From: Verrucomicrobiales bacterium
GTDB taxonomy: Bacteria > Verrucomicrobiota > Verrucomicrobiia > Verrucomicrobiales > DEV007
Direction: 5' to 3'
DNA: 64,000 bases
Assembly: GCA_021648365.1 (NCBI GenBank)
Contig: JAKISY010000011.1
Location: 3,213 to 67,212 of the forward strand
The notes under the pieces are model-generated. The model had not been told where the DNA came from. It saw only the letters and a list, made by a program, of their open reading frames with translations, and ran no database searches. Below are positions 45,247-54,318 of this stretch, piece after piece. The position numbers and the translations under genes were made by a program. Within the stretch, counting starts at the first letter, position 1. Each line of letters starts with the position of its first letter.

Positions 45247-46590
45247 ATGACTGCCCCAGCCAATACCACCCAACGCATCAAGACCACTCGCAGCCGCTGC
45301 CTCAGCTGCCTCAGCTCCTGCGCCGCCGAAGTCTGGCTCGCTGGTGAAAATCCGGAACAAGTTTTCATGAAGCGCACCTGCCCAGATCACGGTGAACAAT
45401 GGACCTTACTCAGTTCCGACTCACGCTTCTATTGGCAATCCCAAGGCTCTAGCTCTGCCTCCGAGGATTGCTGCCAGTCTGGCAGCTGTTGCACCGACGG
45501 CAGCCCATCCTCAGCTGGCAGTTCTACCTTCGAACAGCTTTCTACCTGTGTCGCGCTGATTGAAATCGTCAACTCCTGCAACCTGAAATGCCCCACCTGT
45601 TTTGCTGACTCACTGACGGGTCCAGTCGATGCGGTGCCACTCGATGAGATCAAACAACGCATCGAAGGCGTGATCCAACGCAAAGGTGGCATCGAAATTT
45701 TACAGTTATCCGGAGGCGAGCCCACCCTGCACCCTCAGTTTTTCGAACTACTCGAATGGGCTAACCAACACTCTGCCATCGACTATATTCTGATCAATAC
45801 CAACGGACTCTTGATCGCCAAAGACGATGCTTTTTTAGCACAACTAGGCAAAGCCGTTAAACTCGGTCACATGCAGGTCTATCTGCAATACGACGGGCCA
45901 GGAGAGGCCGGACACACCTCACTACGTGGCGCCGACCTGCGCAAAGTCAAACAACAGGCTATCGAACGTTGCGAACAAATAGAACTACCCGTCACCTTGG
46001 CAATGACCGTCATACCCGATAACCTAGACCAAATTTGGAACAGCATCTCCTTTGGACTTCAATACCCCCACGTGCGAGGCATCAGCTTCCAACCGATGTT
46101 CGGTAGCGGTCGCACCACTAGCGAGGCTAGCGAACACAGCGACCGTCAACTCAACGTCGCCGACATCATTCTCTCTGCGATCACACAATCAGACGGCCAG
46201 CTCAAAAGCGCCGATTTCACCCCTCTGCCCTGCGGCGATCCCAACTGCGCGACCATCGGCTACTTGCTCAAAATCAACGGCGAGGTCCGTTCGATCAGTG
46301 ACTTTGTCGATTTCTCTCAAGTGCAAGATTTCCTCTCTGATCGACTTCGCTACAGCCTCGAAGACCTCGCAAGCTGTGGCTGCGACTCCGAACCTCTCGG
46401 CGCGCTGCTCAAGCAGTTCGAACTCGATGCCTCACACACCTTCCGCCTACTGATCAAGCCCTTCATGGACGCTCGTAGTTGGGACGATCATCGCATCGAC
46501 CGCTGCTGCACCCACGTCATCCGGCCCGATGGGAAACTCGATTCCTTCTGTCGCTATTATTCGGGATTCTCCGACTGCCAACCTTGTTAG
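45247..46590 (+). CDS. Radical SAM protein of the COG1964/Tes-like group
   Basis: Protein of 447 residues from ATG 45247. N-terminal Cys-rich segment (CLSCLSSC, then KRTCPDHG) and a CCQSGSCC stretch, then the radical SAM 4Fe-4S motif CNLKCPTC (C111, C115, C118) and SGGEPTLHPQFFEL. The layout matches COG1964, a group that includes MJ0619-like enzymes and archaeal tetraether lipid synthase. C-terminal CGCDSEP, FMDARSWDDHRIDRCCTHVI and CRYYSGFSDCQPC give more Cys that could hold auxiliary clusters. The next gene codes for an Lgt-like protein, so a lipid or lipoprotein substrate is plausible but unproven. Confidence 0.75.
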   Translation: MTAPANTTQRIKTTRSRCLSCLSSCAAEVWLAGENPEQVFMKRTCPDHGEQWTLLSSDSRFYWQSQGSSSASEDCCQSGSCCTDGSPSSAGSSTFEQLSTCVALIEIVNSCNLKCPTCFADSLTGPVDAVPLDEIKQRIEGVIQRKGGIEILQLSGGEPTLHPQFFELLEWANQHSAIDYILINTNGLLIAKDDAFLAQLGKAVKLGHMQVYLQYDGPGEAGHTSLRGADLRKVKQQAIERCEQIELPVTLAMTVIPDNLDQIWNSISFGLQYPHVRGISFQPMFGSGRTTSEASEHSDRQLNVADIILSAITQSDGQLKSADFTPLPCGDPNCATIGYLLKINGEVRSISDFVDFSQVQDFLSDRLRYSLEDLASCGCDSEPLGALLKQFELDASHTFRLLIKPFMDARSWDDHRIDRCCTHVIRPDGKLDSFCRYYSGFSDCQPC

Positions 46591-46610
46591 CTTCCCCAGA
46601 AGCATCGGCT

Positions 46611-47345
46611 ATGACCCAACACCAGATCCTCAGCAGTGGCAGCCCCGTGTATCTCACCATCATGCTCGGCGGCATCTTGCTCGGCGCCTTCTGGTGGTCG
46701 AAAAAATTCCGCAATGATCAGAGGCTCATTCAAATCTACGCCTTCGGTGTGGTCTCCGCCTTTGCGGGAGCAAAAATAGGATTTCTGCTTGCTGAATCAT
46801 GGCTCTATCGCAACGACCCACACTTCCTCATCTACCTCGCCAGCGGCAAAACGGTGCTCGGTGCATTATTAGGTGGTTATGCAGGAGTCGAGTTTGGCAA
46901 ATGGATCACCATCTATCGCAAACCCACAGGCGACTGGTTTGCAAGTGCCGTGCCACTCGGCATCGCCGCCGGACGCCTCGGCTGCCTTGCCCATGGCTGT
47001 TGTCTGGGAAAAAAGTGCGCCGCCACCTGGTTCACCATCACCGACCACGCAGGCATCTCACGTTGGCCCGCCCCCATCGCCGAACTACTCTTCAACCTCA
47101 CCGCAGCCGTCATTTTCTATCTATTGCGACGCCAAAAAATTCTCCCCGGCCAGCATTTTCATCTCTACTTGATCTCTTACGGCCTGTTCCGCTTCGCGCA
47201 CGAATTTGTCCGCGACACACCACCTGTCCTCGGCCCACTCTCAGGCTACCACTTGCTCGCTCTCGCTGTAACTCTGCTCGGCACCATCGGATTTATCAAG
47301 CGCCGCAATAAGCCAGTCCACATTTTAGAGAATCCCGCCTGCTAG
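46611..47345 (+). CDS. Prolipoprotein diacylglyceryl transferase-like membrane protein
   Basis: Protein of 244 residues from ATG 46611. Seven helices with Lgt-family traits: GKTVLGALLGGYAGVE, GRLGCLAHGCCLGKK and FRFAHEFVRD. It is short and diverged from housekeeping Lgt (about 290 residues), so it may be a paralogue acting on another acceptor. Encoded 20 nt after the radical SAM gene; the pair probably forms an operon. Confidence 0.75.
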   Translation: MTQHQILSSGSPVYLTIMLGGILLGAFWWSKKFRNDQRLIQIYAFGVVSAFAGAKIGFLLAESWLYRNDPHFLIYLASGKTVLGALLGGYAGVEFGKWITIYRKPTGDWFASAVPLGIAAGRLGCLAHGCCLGKKCAATWFTITDHAGISRWPAPIAELLFNLTAAVIFYLLRRQKILPGQHFHLYLISYGLFRFAHEFVRDTPPVLGPLSGYHLLALAVTLLGTIGFIKRRNKPVHILENPAC

Positions 47346-47400
47346 CTTTCCGCAATTGCGCCATTTGCCAGTGCTGGTCGCATCTAGTAAACTCCCCATC

Positions 47401-48930
47401 ATGCGTTTTTTACTCATTCTGCTCAGCTTGCTCATCACCAGCTCACCTTTTGTTTTTGCTCAGACAAAACCCAACATCATTGTCATCATGGCAGATGATC
47501 TTGGTTATGGCGACCTATCCTGTTACGGAGCCACCGCCCTGCATACCCCCAACATCGATCGTCTCGCCGCCGAAGGGCAACGCTTCACTCGCGGCTACAG
47601 CTCAGCCTCTACCTGCACCCCCACCCGTTATTCCTTTCTCACTGGCACTTACGCCTTCCGTGAAAAAGGCAAAGGCATCGCCGCGCCCAACAGCCCACTG
47701 ATCATTCCTGCACACACCTTCACGCTGCCAGACTTGCTCAAACGCGCTGGCTACCAAACCGCAGTGATTGGCAAATGGCACCTGGGACTCGGTGACAAAA
47801 ACGGCCCCGATTGGAATGGCTTACTCAAACCCGGACCGCGTGAAATCGGCTTTGATTACAATTTTCTACTTCCCACCACCAACGACCGCGTGCCACAAGT
47901 CTATGTCGAAAATCAACGCGTGCTCAACCTCGACCCTAAAGATCCGCTATGGGTCGGCATGAAAAAACCTAGCCCCGATCACCCCACAGGCAAAAGTCAT
48001 CGCGACTCTCTCAAGATGAACTGGTCTCACGGTCACAACGGCACCATTCATAATGGCATCAGTCGTATCGGTTTTTATACCGGCGGCCACGCTGCACGCT
48101 TCCGCGATGAAGATCTCGGGGATAAGTGGGTCGAAAAATCCATCCAGTGGATCGAAGCCAATCAAAAAGACCCCTTTTTCCTATTTTTTGCCTCGCACGA
48201 TCTACACGTGCCGCGCATGCCACACGAACGATTTCAAGGAAAAACCGCACTTGGTTTTCGCGGCGATGCCATCATCGAACTCGACTGGGCAGTCGGCGAA
48301 CTGATGAACACTCTCGATCGCCTGCAATTAGCAGAAAATACTCTAGTGATTTTTTGCTCCGACAACGGCCCCGTCATGGATGACGGCTACCAAGACTACG
48401 CCCTCGCAAAAGTGGGCGACCACCGAGCCTCTGGTCGCTACTCTGGCGGCAAATACAGCGTTTACGAAGGCGGCACCCGCACCCCCTTCATCACCCGCTG
48501 GAAGGGGGAAATCCAACCTGGCATTTCCGACAAACTGGTTTGCACCATCGACCTGTTCGCCAGTTTTGCAGAGCTCACTCAAACCCCTATCCCCACCAAT
48601 GCCTGCCGCGACAGCTTCAACCTCCTACCCGCATTACTCGGACAGGATAAGGCACAAGGACGCAAATCTCTCATCCAACAGGACAACGGTAACGCTGGCA
48701 ATTTTGGCTACCTTTCCGGAAAATGGAAATTGCAACGTCACGACAAAAAACGCACCCGCAATTTGCAGGTTGCCAAAGCCCTCAGCAACACCCCTGTGCC
48801 AAAATTTCAGCTTTACGATTTAACAGACGACCCTGAAGAAAAGAAAAACATTATCAAACAACATCCAGACATCGCAGAACGTTTAAAAACCGAACTCGCC
48901 ACCCTGATCAAAACTGGAACCAGCCACTGA
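47401..48930 (+). CDS. Secreted type I sulfatase (arylsulfatase-like), 1
   Basis: Protein of 509 residues. Signal peptide MRFLLILLSLLITSSPFVFA sets the start at ATG 47401. The sulfatase domain has metal site ADDLGYGD (31-38) and the formylglycine motif C72-T-P-T-R. The C-terminal subdomain (WKLQRH, ELYDL-like FQLYDLTDDPEE) closes the fold. Needs FGE for maturation; no FGE gene in the window. Likely acts on sulfated polysaccharide in the periplasm or outside. Confidence 0.9.
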   Translation: MRFLLILLSLLITSSPFVFAQTKPNIIVIMADDLGYGDLSCYGATALHTPNIDRLAAEGQRFTRGYSSASTCTPTRYSFLTGTYAFREKGKGIAAPNSPLIIPAHTFTLPDLLKRAGYQTAVIGKWHLGLGDKNGPDWNGLLKPGPREIGFDYNFLLPTTNDRVPQVYVENQRVLNLDPKDPLWVGMKKPSPDHPTGKSHRDSLKMNWSHGHNGTIHNGISRIGFYTGGHAARFRDEDLGDKWVEKSIQWIEANQKDPFFLFFASHDLHVPRMPHERFQGKTALGFRGDAIIELDWAVGELMNTLDRLQLAENTLVIFCSDNGPVMDDGYQDYALAKVGDHRASGRYSGGKYSVYEGGTRTPFITRWKGEIQPGISDKLVCTIDLFASFAELTQTPIPTNACRDSFNLLPALLGQDKAQGRKSLIQQDNGNAGNFGYLSGKWKLQRHDKKRTRNLQVAKALSNTPVPKFQLYDLTDDPEEKKNIIKQHPDIAERLKTELATLIKTGTSH

Positions 48931-48959
48931 ACTTCTTTCATACCTCCAACCAAGCCATC

Positions 48960-50522
48960 ATGAAACACCTCGCTGCCCTCATCGCCCTGCTGCTATGCCT
49001 ACCTCACACCCTACAAGCCGCAGATCGTCCCAACATCCTCTTCATCCTCGTCGATGACCAGTCCCCCTACGATCTCAAAGCTTACGACCCCCATTCTCCG
49101 CTCGACACCCCTACCCTCGATCAGTTGTCCGCCGAAGGCATGACCTTTGACGGCGCCCACCAGATGGGCTCTTGGGTCGGCGCCGTCTGCACCGCATCGC
49201 GCCACATGATCATGTCCGGACGCAGTGTATGGCACATCCCCGACAAACGCGGACAGACCAACGATCCCAATGCCAAAAAAGCTAGCTTAGTGCCTGCGGA
49301 TCTCGCCAGTCACACCATGGCAGCCGTTTTCAATCGCGCGGGCTATGATACCGTGCGCACCTGCAAAAACGGCAATTCCTACCAAGGTGCCAACCAGCAA
49401 TTTACCATCCGCCATGATGCCACCAAACGCGGAGGCACAGCGGAAAGCGGCAGCGCTTGGCATGGCGAGCAAATCGTCGACTACCTCGATCAACGTGCTC
49501 AACAGCCAAGCAACAAACCCTTCCTCATCTACTACGGATTCTCCCACCCCCACGACACCCGCGACGGCACCCCCGAACTGCTAGCAAAATACGGCGCCAC
49601 TAACCACAGTGATCGCAACTCCTTGCCGCCCGCCAATCCCAAACAACCCGCGCTACAAGTCAACTACCTGCCCCAACACCCCTTCCCCCACGGTCATCCC
49701 AACTTGCGCGACGAAGTCGCTGTCAGTGGTGTCTGGGAAAAACGTGATCAACGCACCATTCGCAACGAACTCGGACGCGAATACGCTTGCGCAGAAAATA
49801 TCGACATCCAGATTGCTCGTGTCTTGAAAAAATTGAAAGAAATGGGCGAACTCGACAATACCTACATCTTCTACACCTCCGATCACGGCATCGCTATCGG
49901 GCGGCACGGTTTGCAAGGCAAACAAAACCTCTACGAACACACCTGGCGCGTGCCCTTCATTGTAAAGGGACCGGGCATCCAAGCCGGCAGCCGCGCCAAG
50001 GGCAACATCTATTTGCTCGACGTGCTAAGCACGATGTGCGATTTGACTGGTGTAGAAAAACCCGCCAGCAGTGAAGGGCTCAGTTTCAAACCCGTGCTCG
50101 AAGGCAAAAAAGACACCGTTCGCGACGTTCTTTACGGGGTTTACTGCGGTGGCACCAAACCCGGTATTCGCAGTGTCAAAAAAGGTGATTGGAAATTGAT
50201 CAAATATGACGTGCTCGATGGCACCGTGCGCAAAACTCAACTCTTCAACTTAGCAGAAAACCCTAATGAACTGCTCGCACAACACCATGACTCCGCCACA
50301 GTCAAGCTGACGGGCAACCAACCTACTGACCAACAACGCAACCTCGCAGATGATCCTGCCTACGCAGACAAACTCGCACAAATGGAAGCTCTGTTACTTT
50401 CTGAACAGCGCCGCTTAAACGATCCCTATCGCTTGTGGAATCAACCTGACGACGGGCTCACACCACCTATCATCAAAGTTTCAGCTAAAAGAAAAAAGGG
50501 TGAAAAACGCCCTGCCAAATAA
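48960..50522 (+). CDS. Secreted type I sulfatase, 2
   Basis: Protein of 520 residues with signal peptide MKHLAALIALLLCLPHTLQA. Metal site VDDQ in place of the common DDxG; formylglycine motif C77-T-A-S-R, a CxAxR variant of the class. A further metal cluster is in TSDHGIAIGRHG and the C-terminal helix domain is complete. It follows sulfatase 1 by 29 nt; the two may work on one sulfated glycan. Confidence 0.88.
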   Translation: MKHLAALIALLLCLPHTLQAADRPNILFILVDDQSPYDLKAYDPHSPLDTPTLDQLSAEGMTFDGAHQMGSWVGAVCTASRHMIMSGRSVWHIPDKRGQTNDPNAKKASLVPADLASHTMAAVFNRAGYDTVRTCKNGNSYQGANQQFTIRHDATKRGGTAESGSAWHGEQIVDYLDQRAQQPSNKPFLIYYGFSHPHDTRDGTPELLAKYGATNHSDRNSLPPANPKQPALQVNYLPQHPFPHGHPNLRDEVAVSGVWEKRDQRTIRNELGREYACAENIDIQIARVLKKLKEMGELDNTYIFYTSDHGIAIGRHGLQGKQNLYEHTWRVPFIVKGPGIQAGSRAKGNIYLLDVLSTMCDLTGVEKPASSEGLSFKPVLEGKKDTVRDVLYGVYCGGTKPGIRSVKKGDWKLIKYDVLDGTVRKTQLFNLAENPNELLAQHHDSATVKLTGNQPTDQQRNLADDPAYADKLAQMEALLLSEQRRLNDPYRLWNQPDDGLTPPIIKVSAKRKKGEKRPAK

Positions 50523-50534
50523 ACCCGCCTCCAC

Positions 50535-50978
50535 ATGGAAAAACTAGATTCTCTAAGTAATTTTTTTGATCATCAAACCAACGTAGCCATTTGGTACGCA
50601 GCTTATGAAGGTCATCAGGAAAGCATCCTTTATGCTAATCCTTGTTTTGCTAAAATTTTCGAACAGTCGCTTGATCAGATCCTTGAACGTAAAAAATACC
50701 GCCTAGTAAATCCCGCTGACACCCCCAGTGAAGTTATAGCGACTTACAAACAAGAAGACCAGCACGCCATGAACAAAGGCTTTTTTCTCAACCGTAGCCC
50801 GCTTGATGACCAGCAAGACATCGTTGTTGTCAAGCTGCGCTTCGAACGAGGCATTCTCGGTTTATTCAAGTTTGTCAGCTCTCAGAAAAATTCTACCGAG
50901 CTTTGCTGGGAGAATCTCGACCGGGAAATGCTCAACATTTTAAAAAAATGCGAGCTTCCTGAGAACCCCTCACTGTAA
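50535..50978 (+). CDS. PAS-like sensor domain protein, stand-alone
   Basis: Protein of 147 residues. The opening FFDHQTNVAIWYAAYEGHQESILYANPCFAKIF looks like a PAS fold with the typical YANPCFAKI insertion. No kinase, GGDEF or DNA-binding domain follows. It starts 12 nt after sulfatase 2 and its end overlaps the convergent downstream gene by 9 nt. May sense a ligand for an unlinked partner (inference). Confidence 0.5.
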   Translation: MEKLDSLSNFFDHQTNVAIWYAAYEGHQESILYANPCFAKIFEQSLDQILERKKYRLVNPADTPSEVIATYKQEDQHAMNKGFFLNRSPLDDQQDIVVVKLRFERGILGLFKFVSSQKNSTELCWENLDREMLNILKKCELPENPSL

Positions 50979-51260
50979 TAGATTGCGCAGTTTTTTATAA
51001 CCCTCATTCAACTCCTGAGCCGTCAAATCCAGAGCGGCTGTCGCTACCTTTTTCGCTTGTTCCCCGCTACTCGCTGCTGCTTCTTTGACCGCTCCAGAAA
51101 GGGGTTGCGTCTTCTTTTCCAAGTCCGTCCAGCACGCCTCGAGTTTGCTCCATTCATCTTGCACCTCCTTACCGCCTAAGTGCATTTTGAGTTTCAATTC
51201 GTCACGGCTTTGCTTGAGCCGATCAAAAGCTTTATCCAAAGTATCTTTATCTTCGTCCAT
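50970..51260 (-). CDS. Small helical (coiled-coil) protein
   Basis: Protein of 96 residues, almost fully charged helix (MDEDKDTLDKAFDRLKQSRDEL, WSKLEACWTDLEKK), no signal peptide or membrane segment. One family resemblance is to short stress-related proteins with alternating charged heptads, but I cannot name one with confidence. Confidence 0.55.
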   Translation of the reverse strand: MDEDKDTLDKAFDRLKQSRDELKLKMHLGGKEVQDEWSKLEACWTDLEKKTQPLSGAVKEAAASSGEQAKKVATAALDLTAQELNEGYKKLRNLLQ

Positions 51261-51406
51261 GGTTTTTGTGTGATTCCCATTCAGTATGCCTCACCCAGAA
51301 ACTCACGACGAGCATAAAATGCAAATATCAGCGTGACTCGAACATCTTGCCCGAGATTCATGGGCAGGATGCCCATGCTACTTTTCATCAGCCACCCGCA
51401 AAAAAC

Positions 51407-52291
51407 TTATCTGATTTTTCCCAATCCCGCCTTCATCACCGAAAAATAATCCCCCTTTTGCGGACGATTACCACAAGGGTCCAATACCACTACTTTGACC
51501 CCCTTCTCTTCAAGTCGGCTTTTGCAAGCAGCTAGCGGCTCAGCTTCCCACAACATTATTTTTGCTGGATGCTTTTTTAACAGCTCATCGAACTCTCGCC
51601 ACATCGCATCATCGGGCATCACGTCAGGCTCCCAATGCACACTCTGCAAATTCAGATCATAACGCCGAGCCACGTACTGATAAACGGGATGCGACGCTAA
51701 TAGCGGAGCATCTCCCACCTTCGCAAAAGCCTGCTGCATCTCAGTATGCAAATCTTGTAAGTCCTTTTTCAAATCCTCAAAACCATTCTCATCCAACAAG
51801 CCCCTATCCGCGAGTGCTTGCTTGATCGCTTCCACCTGCTTCAATGCTAACAAGGGATCTAGCCATGTCGTGAAAGCGACACTGCCGTGAGTATGCGCGC
51901 CTTCTGGTCCATGCGTGTGCGCACTAGCATTTTTCTCGTGAATATACTGATCCGCAAAACCCGCAGACGTATCCACCAGCTTCGCTTGTGGCAAAGACAC
52001 CTTCTCCACCCATTTGGCATACGAAGCTCCGTTGAGCAAAATCAAATGTGCTTTTTGGAACTCGGCGACCTGCTCAGCGGAGGGTTTCCAAAAAGCTGGA
52101 TCACCTTCCATTTCTGGAAACACCACCTCAACACCTTCTATCGCCATTCGCTCAGTAAAATAAGCCAAGGGGTAGTTAACCGTATAAATAAGCTGTTTTT
52201 CAGCCAAAGCCTGCGACGGCTTTTCCGGAGAACACGATACTAAACCAACAAAAACTACTAAAAAGATGAAAGCTATAGGATAAATCTTCAT
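51407..52291 (-). CDS. ZnuA-like metal-binding lipoprotein
   Basis: Protein of 294 residues from ATG 52291; an upstream in-frame start would include a dispersed repeat. Lipobox FVGLVSC with Cys20. It carries the His-rich loop HTHGPEGAHTHG (about 130-142) that in ZnuA-type solute binding proteins collects Zn(II), plus the paired domains (AHLILLNGASYAKWVEKV; PLLASHPVYQYVARRY). It is not encoded beside a ZnuB permease but beside a LolD/FtsX exporter, an arrangement that recalls zinc-responsive operons of Pseudomonas. Confidence 0.78.
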   Translation of the reverse strand: MKIYPIAFIFLVVFVGLVSCSPEKPSQALAEKQLIYTVNYPLAYFTERMAIEGVEVVFPEMEGDPAFWKPSAEQVAEFQKAHLILLNGASYAKWVEKVSLPQAKLVDTSAGFADQYIHEKNASAHTHGPEGAHTHGSVAFTTWLDPLLALKQVEAIKQALADRGLLDENGFEDLKKDLQDLHTEMQQAFAKVGDAPLLASHPVYQYVARRYDLNLQSVHWEPDVMPDDAMWREFDELLKKHPAKIMLWEAEPLAACKSRLEEKGVKVVVLDPCGNRPQKGDYFSVMKAGLGKIR

Positions 52292-52359
52292 TTCAAGACA
52301 CTCTACACGATAAAAATAATTCCCCCAAAATTTTCTTTCCCTATCAATTGCCCTCTCTT

Positions 52360-52390
52360 TATCTGCGTTCATCTGCGTAATCTGCGGTTC
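52360..52390. repeat. Dispersed repeat of ATCTGCG units
   Basis: Three direct ATCTGCG units (ATCTGCGTTC, ATCTGCGTA, ATCTGCGGTTC). Read on the minus strand this is GAACCGCAGATTACGCAGAT followed by GAACGCAGAT, a well-known short repeat of intergenic regions in many bacterial phyla, often mistaken for coding sequence (QITQMNADK). It sits between the exporter genes and the metal-binding lipoprotein. Confidence 0.8.
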
Positions 52391-52439
52391 ACTCCTCCTC
52401 AGCAAACGTCTCTCAGGGTAGTTTCAGCACCTTCTATCC

Positions 52440-53615
52440 TCACAAAACCAACAGCCTGATCAAATGCTCGCCCCATTGACTGATCAGCAAGGTCATCGCT
52501 AGGGCTAACAACCCACCTATCAGCAATACAACGAGAATCTCGGAGCCAAGCAAGCCGATCACTAACTGCTTACGACCTCCGATACGGTGCATCGTTTGTA
52601 TCTCACGTTTTCTCAATCGCAAGGACAGCATGAACACCAATGCTGCAGTCATCAGTGTGGACAAGGCAATCACAAACACCCCCGCAATGATATAATTCTG
52701 CACCGTTAGGATCGTTTTCAACAATCCGTCCATCACCAAATCAGGCAGGGCGATCTGCACCGCCACCTGCTTGCCCAGATATTTACCCTGCAACAAAGCA
52801 GAGGATTTTTGATCATGAGGCAACGCGATCACCGCCGTGATCGGAAAATCAGCATTCTCACCATGAAAATGAAAAGAGTCGATATTAGCCTCGGTGATCT
52901 CATTGTATTGCTGCAAAGAAGCATTGGCGACGATCACCCCTCCTTTACGCTCTAGCACAGCAGAGTCTGCTACTTTAGCCATGTCTTGATGCCCATGAGC
53001 TAGCCCCTCGATCACCCACGCAGTTTTGAGATCGACAAACACAGCACGGTCATCCGGCGTGCCCGACGAAGCGAGCACACCCACCACTTTCATCTTGAGA
53101 GGATAGACACCCGCCAGATTAAAAGCGCTTTCCGGCGAAGACACCAGACTATCGCCCACTGCAAGTGTTAGTTGAGATGCCACCTGCGATCCTAACACAC
53201 ACTCTCCTAATATCGCCATCATACGCCCTTGTGCTACTTCACATTGGCGAAAATCAAAATAATCCACCGTGGTGCCCACGATAGAAAACTTGCGCGCTTT
53301 GAAACGCGTGTGCAGAGGTATCGCCAGTGCTAAGCCAGAATCGGTAATGCTCTGTGATTGCGAGTAGGTGATGATACTAGGCGTGTCCGATTCAAAATAG
53401 AGCGCATTGAGAACCAACTCCAAAGAACTACCCTTTGCTCCTACGATCAACGGCGTCTGCTCCGCACGAGCTGTCAACGAACGCGCGCTCTGTCCGACCA
53501 AAACCTTCAAGCCAATCGGAAGAAAAATAATCAAAGTGACCGACAAAACCAGGATGATCGTCTTGAGACGGTTATAAAGCAGGTAACGCCATGCCAGGTA
53601 TAAGGTATCAAGCAT
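52440..53615 (-). CDS. FtsX-like ABC permease (MacB/LolC type)
   Basis: Protein of 391 residues. One helix near the N-terminus (KTIILVLSVTLIIFLPIGL), a large periplasmic domain of about 230 residues, then three C-terminal helices (VQNYIIAGVFVIALSTLMTAALVFML etc.). This is a type VII-like mechanotransmission topology, not a conduction channel. It pairs with the ATPase encoded with an 8-nt overlap upstream. It may move metal or lipoprotein at the periplasm, in concert with the ZnuA-like gene (inference). Confidence 0.8.
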   Translation of the reverse strand: MLDTLYLAWRYLLYNRLKTIILVLSVTLIIFLPIGLKVLVGQSARSLTARAEQTPLIVGAKGSSLELVLNALYFESDTPSIITYSQSQSITDSGLALAIPLHTRFKARKFSIVGTTVDYFDFRQCEVAQGRMMAILGECVLGSQVASQLTLAVGDSLVSSPESAFNLAGVYPLKMKVVGVLASSGTPDDRAVFVDLKTAWVIEGLAHGHQDMAKVADSAVLERKGGVIVANASLQQYNEITEANIDSFHFHGENADFPITAVIALPHDQKSSALLQGKYLGKQVAVQIALPDLVMDGLLKTILTVQNYIIAGVFVIALSTLMTAALVFMLSLRLRKREIQTMHRIGGRKQLVIGLLGSEILVVLLIGGLLALAMTLLISQWGEHLIRLLVL

Positions 53616-54279
53616 CTGCTACCCCCTTCCTGAATTTTGCGAAATCCACCACTTCGTCAAAACGATCCACATGCTCCAGCTCATGTGTCACACTCACCAG
53701 CGTCGCTCCAGATTCGCTCACATAGTCGAATATGATATCCAAAACCCGCTTGGTATTTTCCGGATCGAGATTACCCGTCGGTTCATCTGCCAAAATCACA
53801 CTAGGCTCTGTGAGCAAAGCACGACAAATCGCCACTCGCTGCCGCTCCCCTTGTGAAAGTTGATTCGCATAGCGGCGTAGTTTATCCGCCATACCTAGGC
53901 TGTCTGCTAGCTGCTCAGCTCTCTGTCTGACCGTGCCATTGAGTTTCAGCGCGGTGCTGATTCTATACGGCAACAAGATATTATCCAAAACATTGAGATA
54001 CTCCAAAAGCTCAAATTCTTGGAATACAAAACCTATGTGTTGACTACGAAAATCCCGTCTTTGTTTGTCACTCAAATTAGAGATCACTACCCCATCGTGT
54101 GAAACCGTTCCGGCATTAGGAATCTCCACTCCAGAGATCAGATTGAGTAAAGTCGTCTTGCCCGTGCCGCTTGACCCGATCACCGCCACACGACGACCAC
54201 GCTCCACGATCAGTTCCTCGATATCGAGACAAAACCCGCCTTCCGGATAGCTGAACTGAAGCTTTTCTATTTTGATCAT
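53608..54279 (-). CDS. ABC ATPase, LolD/MacB type
   Basis: Protein of 223 residues with Walker A GSSGTGKTT, signature LSQGERQRVAICRAL, Walker B VILADEPTGNLDPE and H-loop VTHE. The family drives FtsX-like permeases. First gene of the minus-strand metal-lipoprotein cluster; start overlaps nothing upstream. Confidence 0.9.
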   Translation of the reverse strand: MIKIEKLQFSYPEGGFCLDIEELIVERGRRVAVIGSSGTGKTTLLNLISGVEIPNAGTVSHDGVVISNLSDKQRRDFRSQHIGFVFQEFELLEYLNVLDNILLPYRISTALKLNGTVRQRAEQLADSLGMADKLRRYANQLSQGERQRVAICRALLTEPSVILADEPTGNLDPENTKRVLDIIFDYVSESGATLVSVTHELEHVDRFDEVVDFAKFRKGVADA

Positions 54280-54318
54280 ATCATGCTTCTAAAGCTCCTT
54301 GCTCGCTCTTCTGCTCCC

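Noticed and set aside
47401..50522. Sulfatase pair as part of a polysaccharide utilisation locus
   Set aside because: No SusC/SusD-like, glycoside hydrolase or regulator gene is next to them; two genes only.
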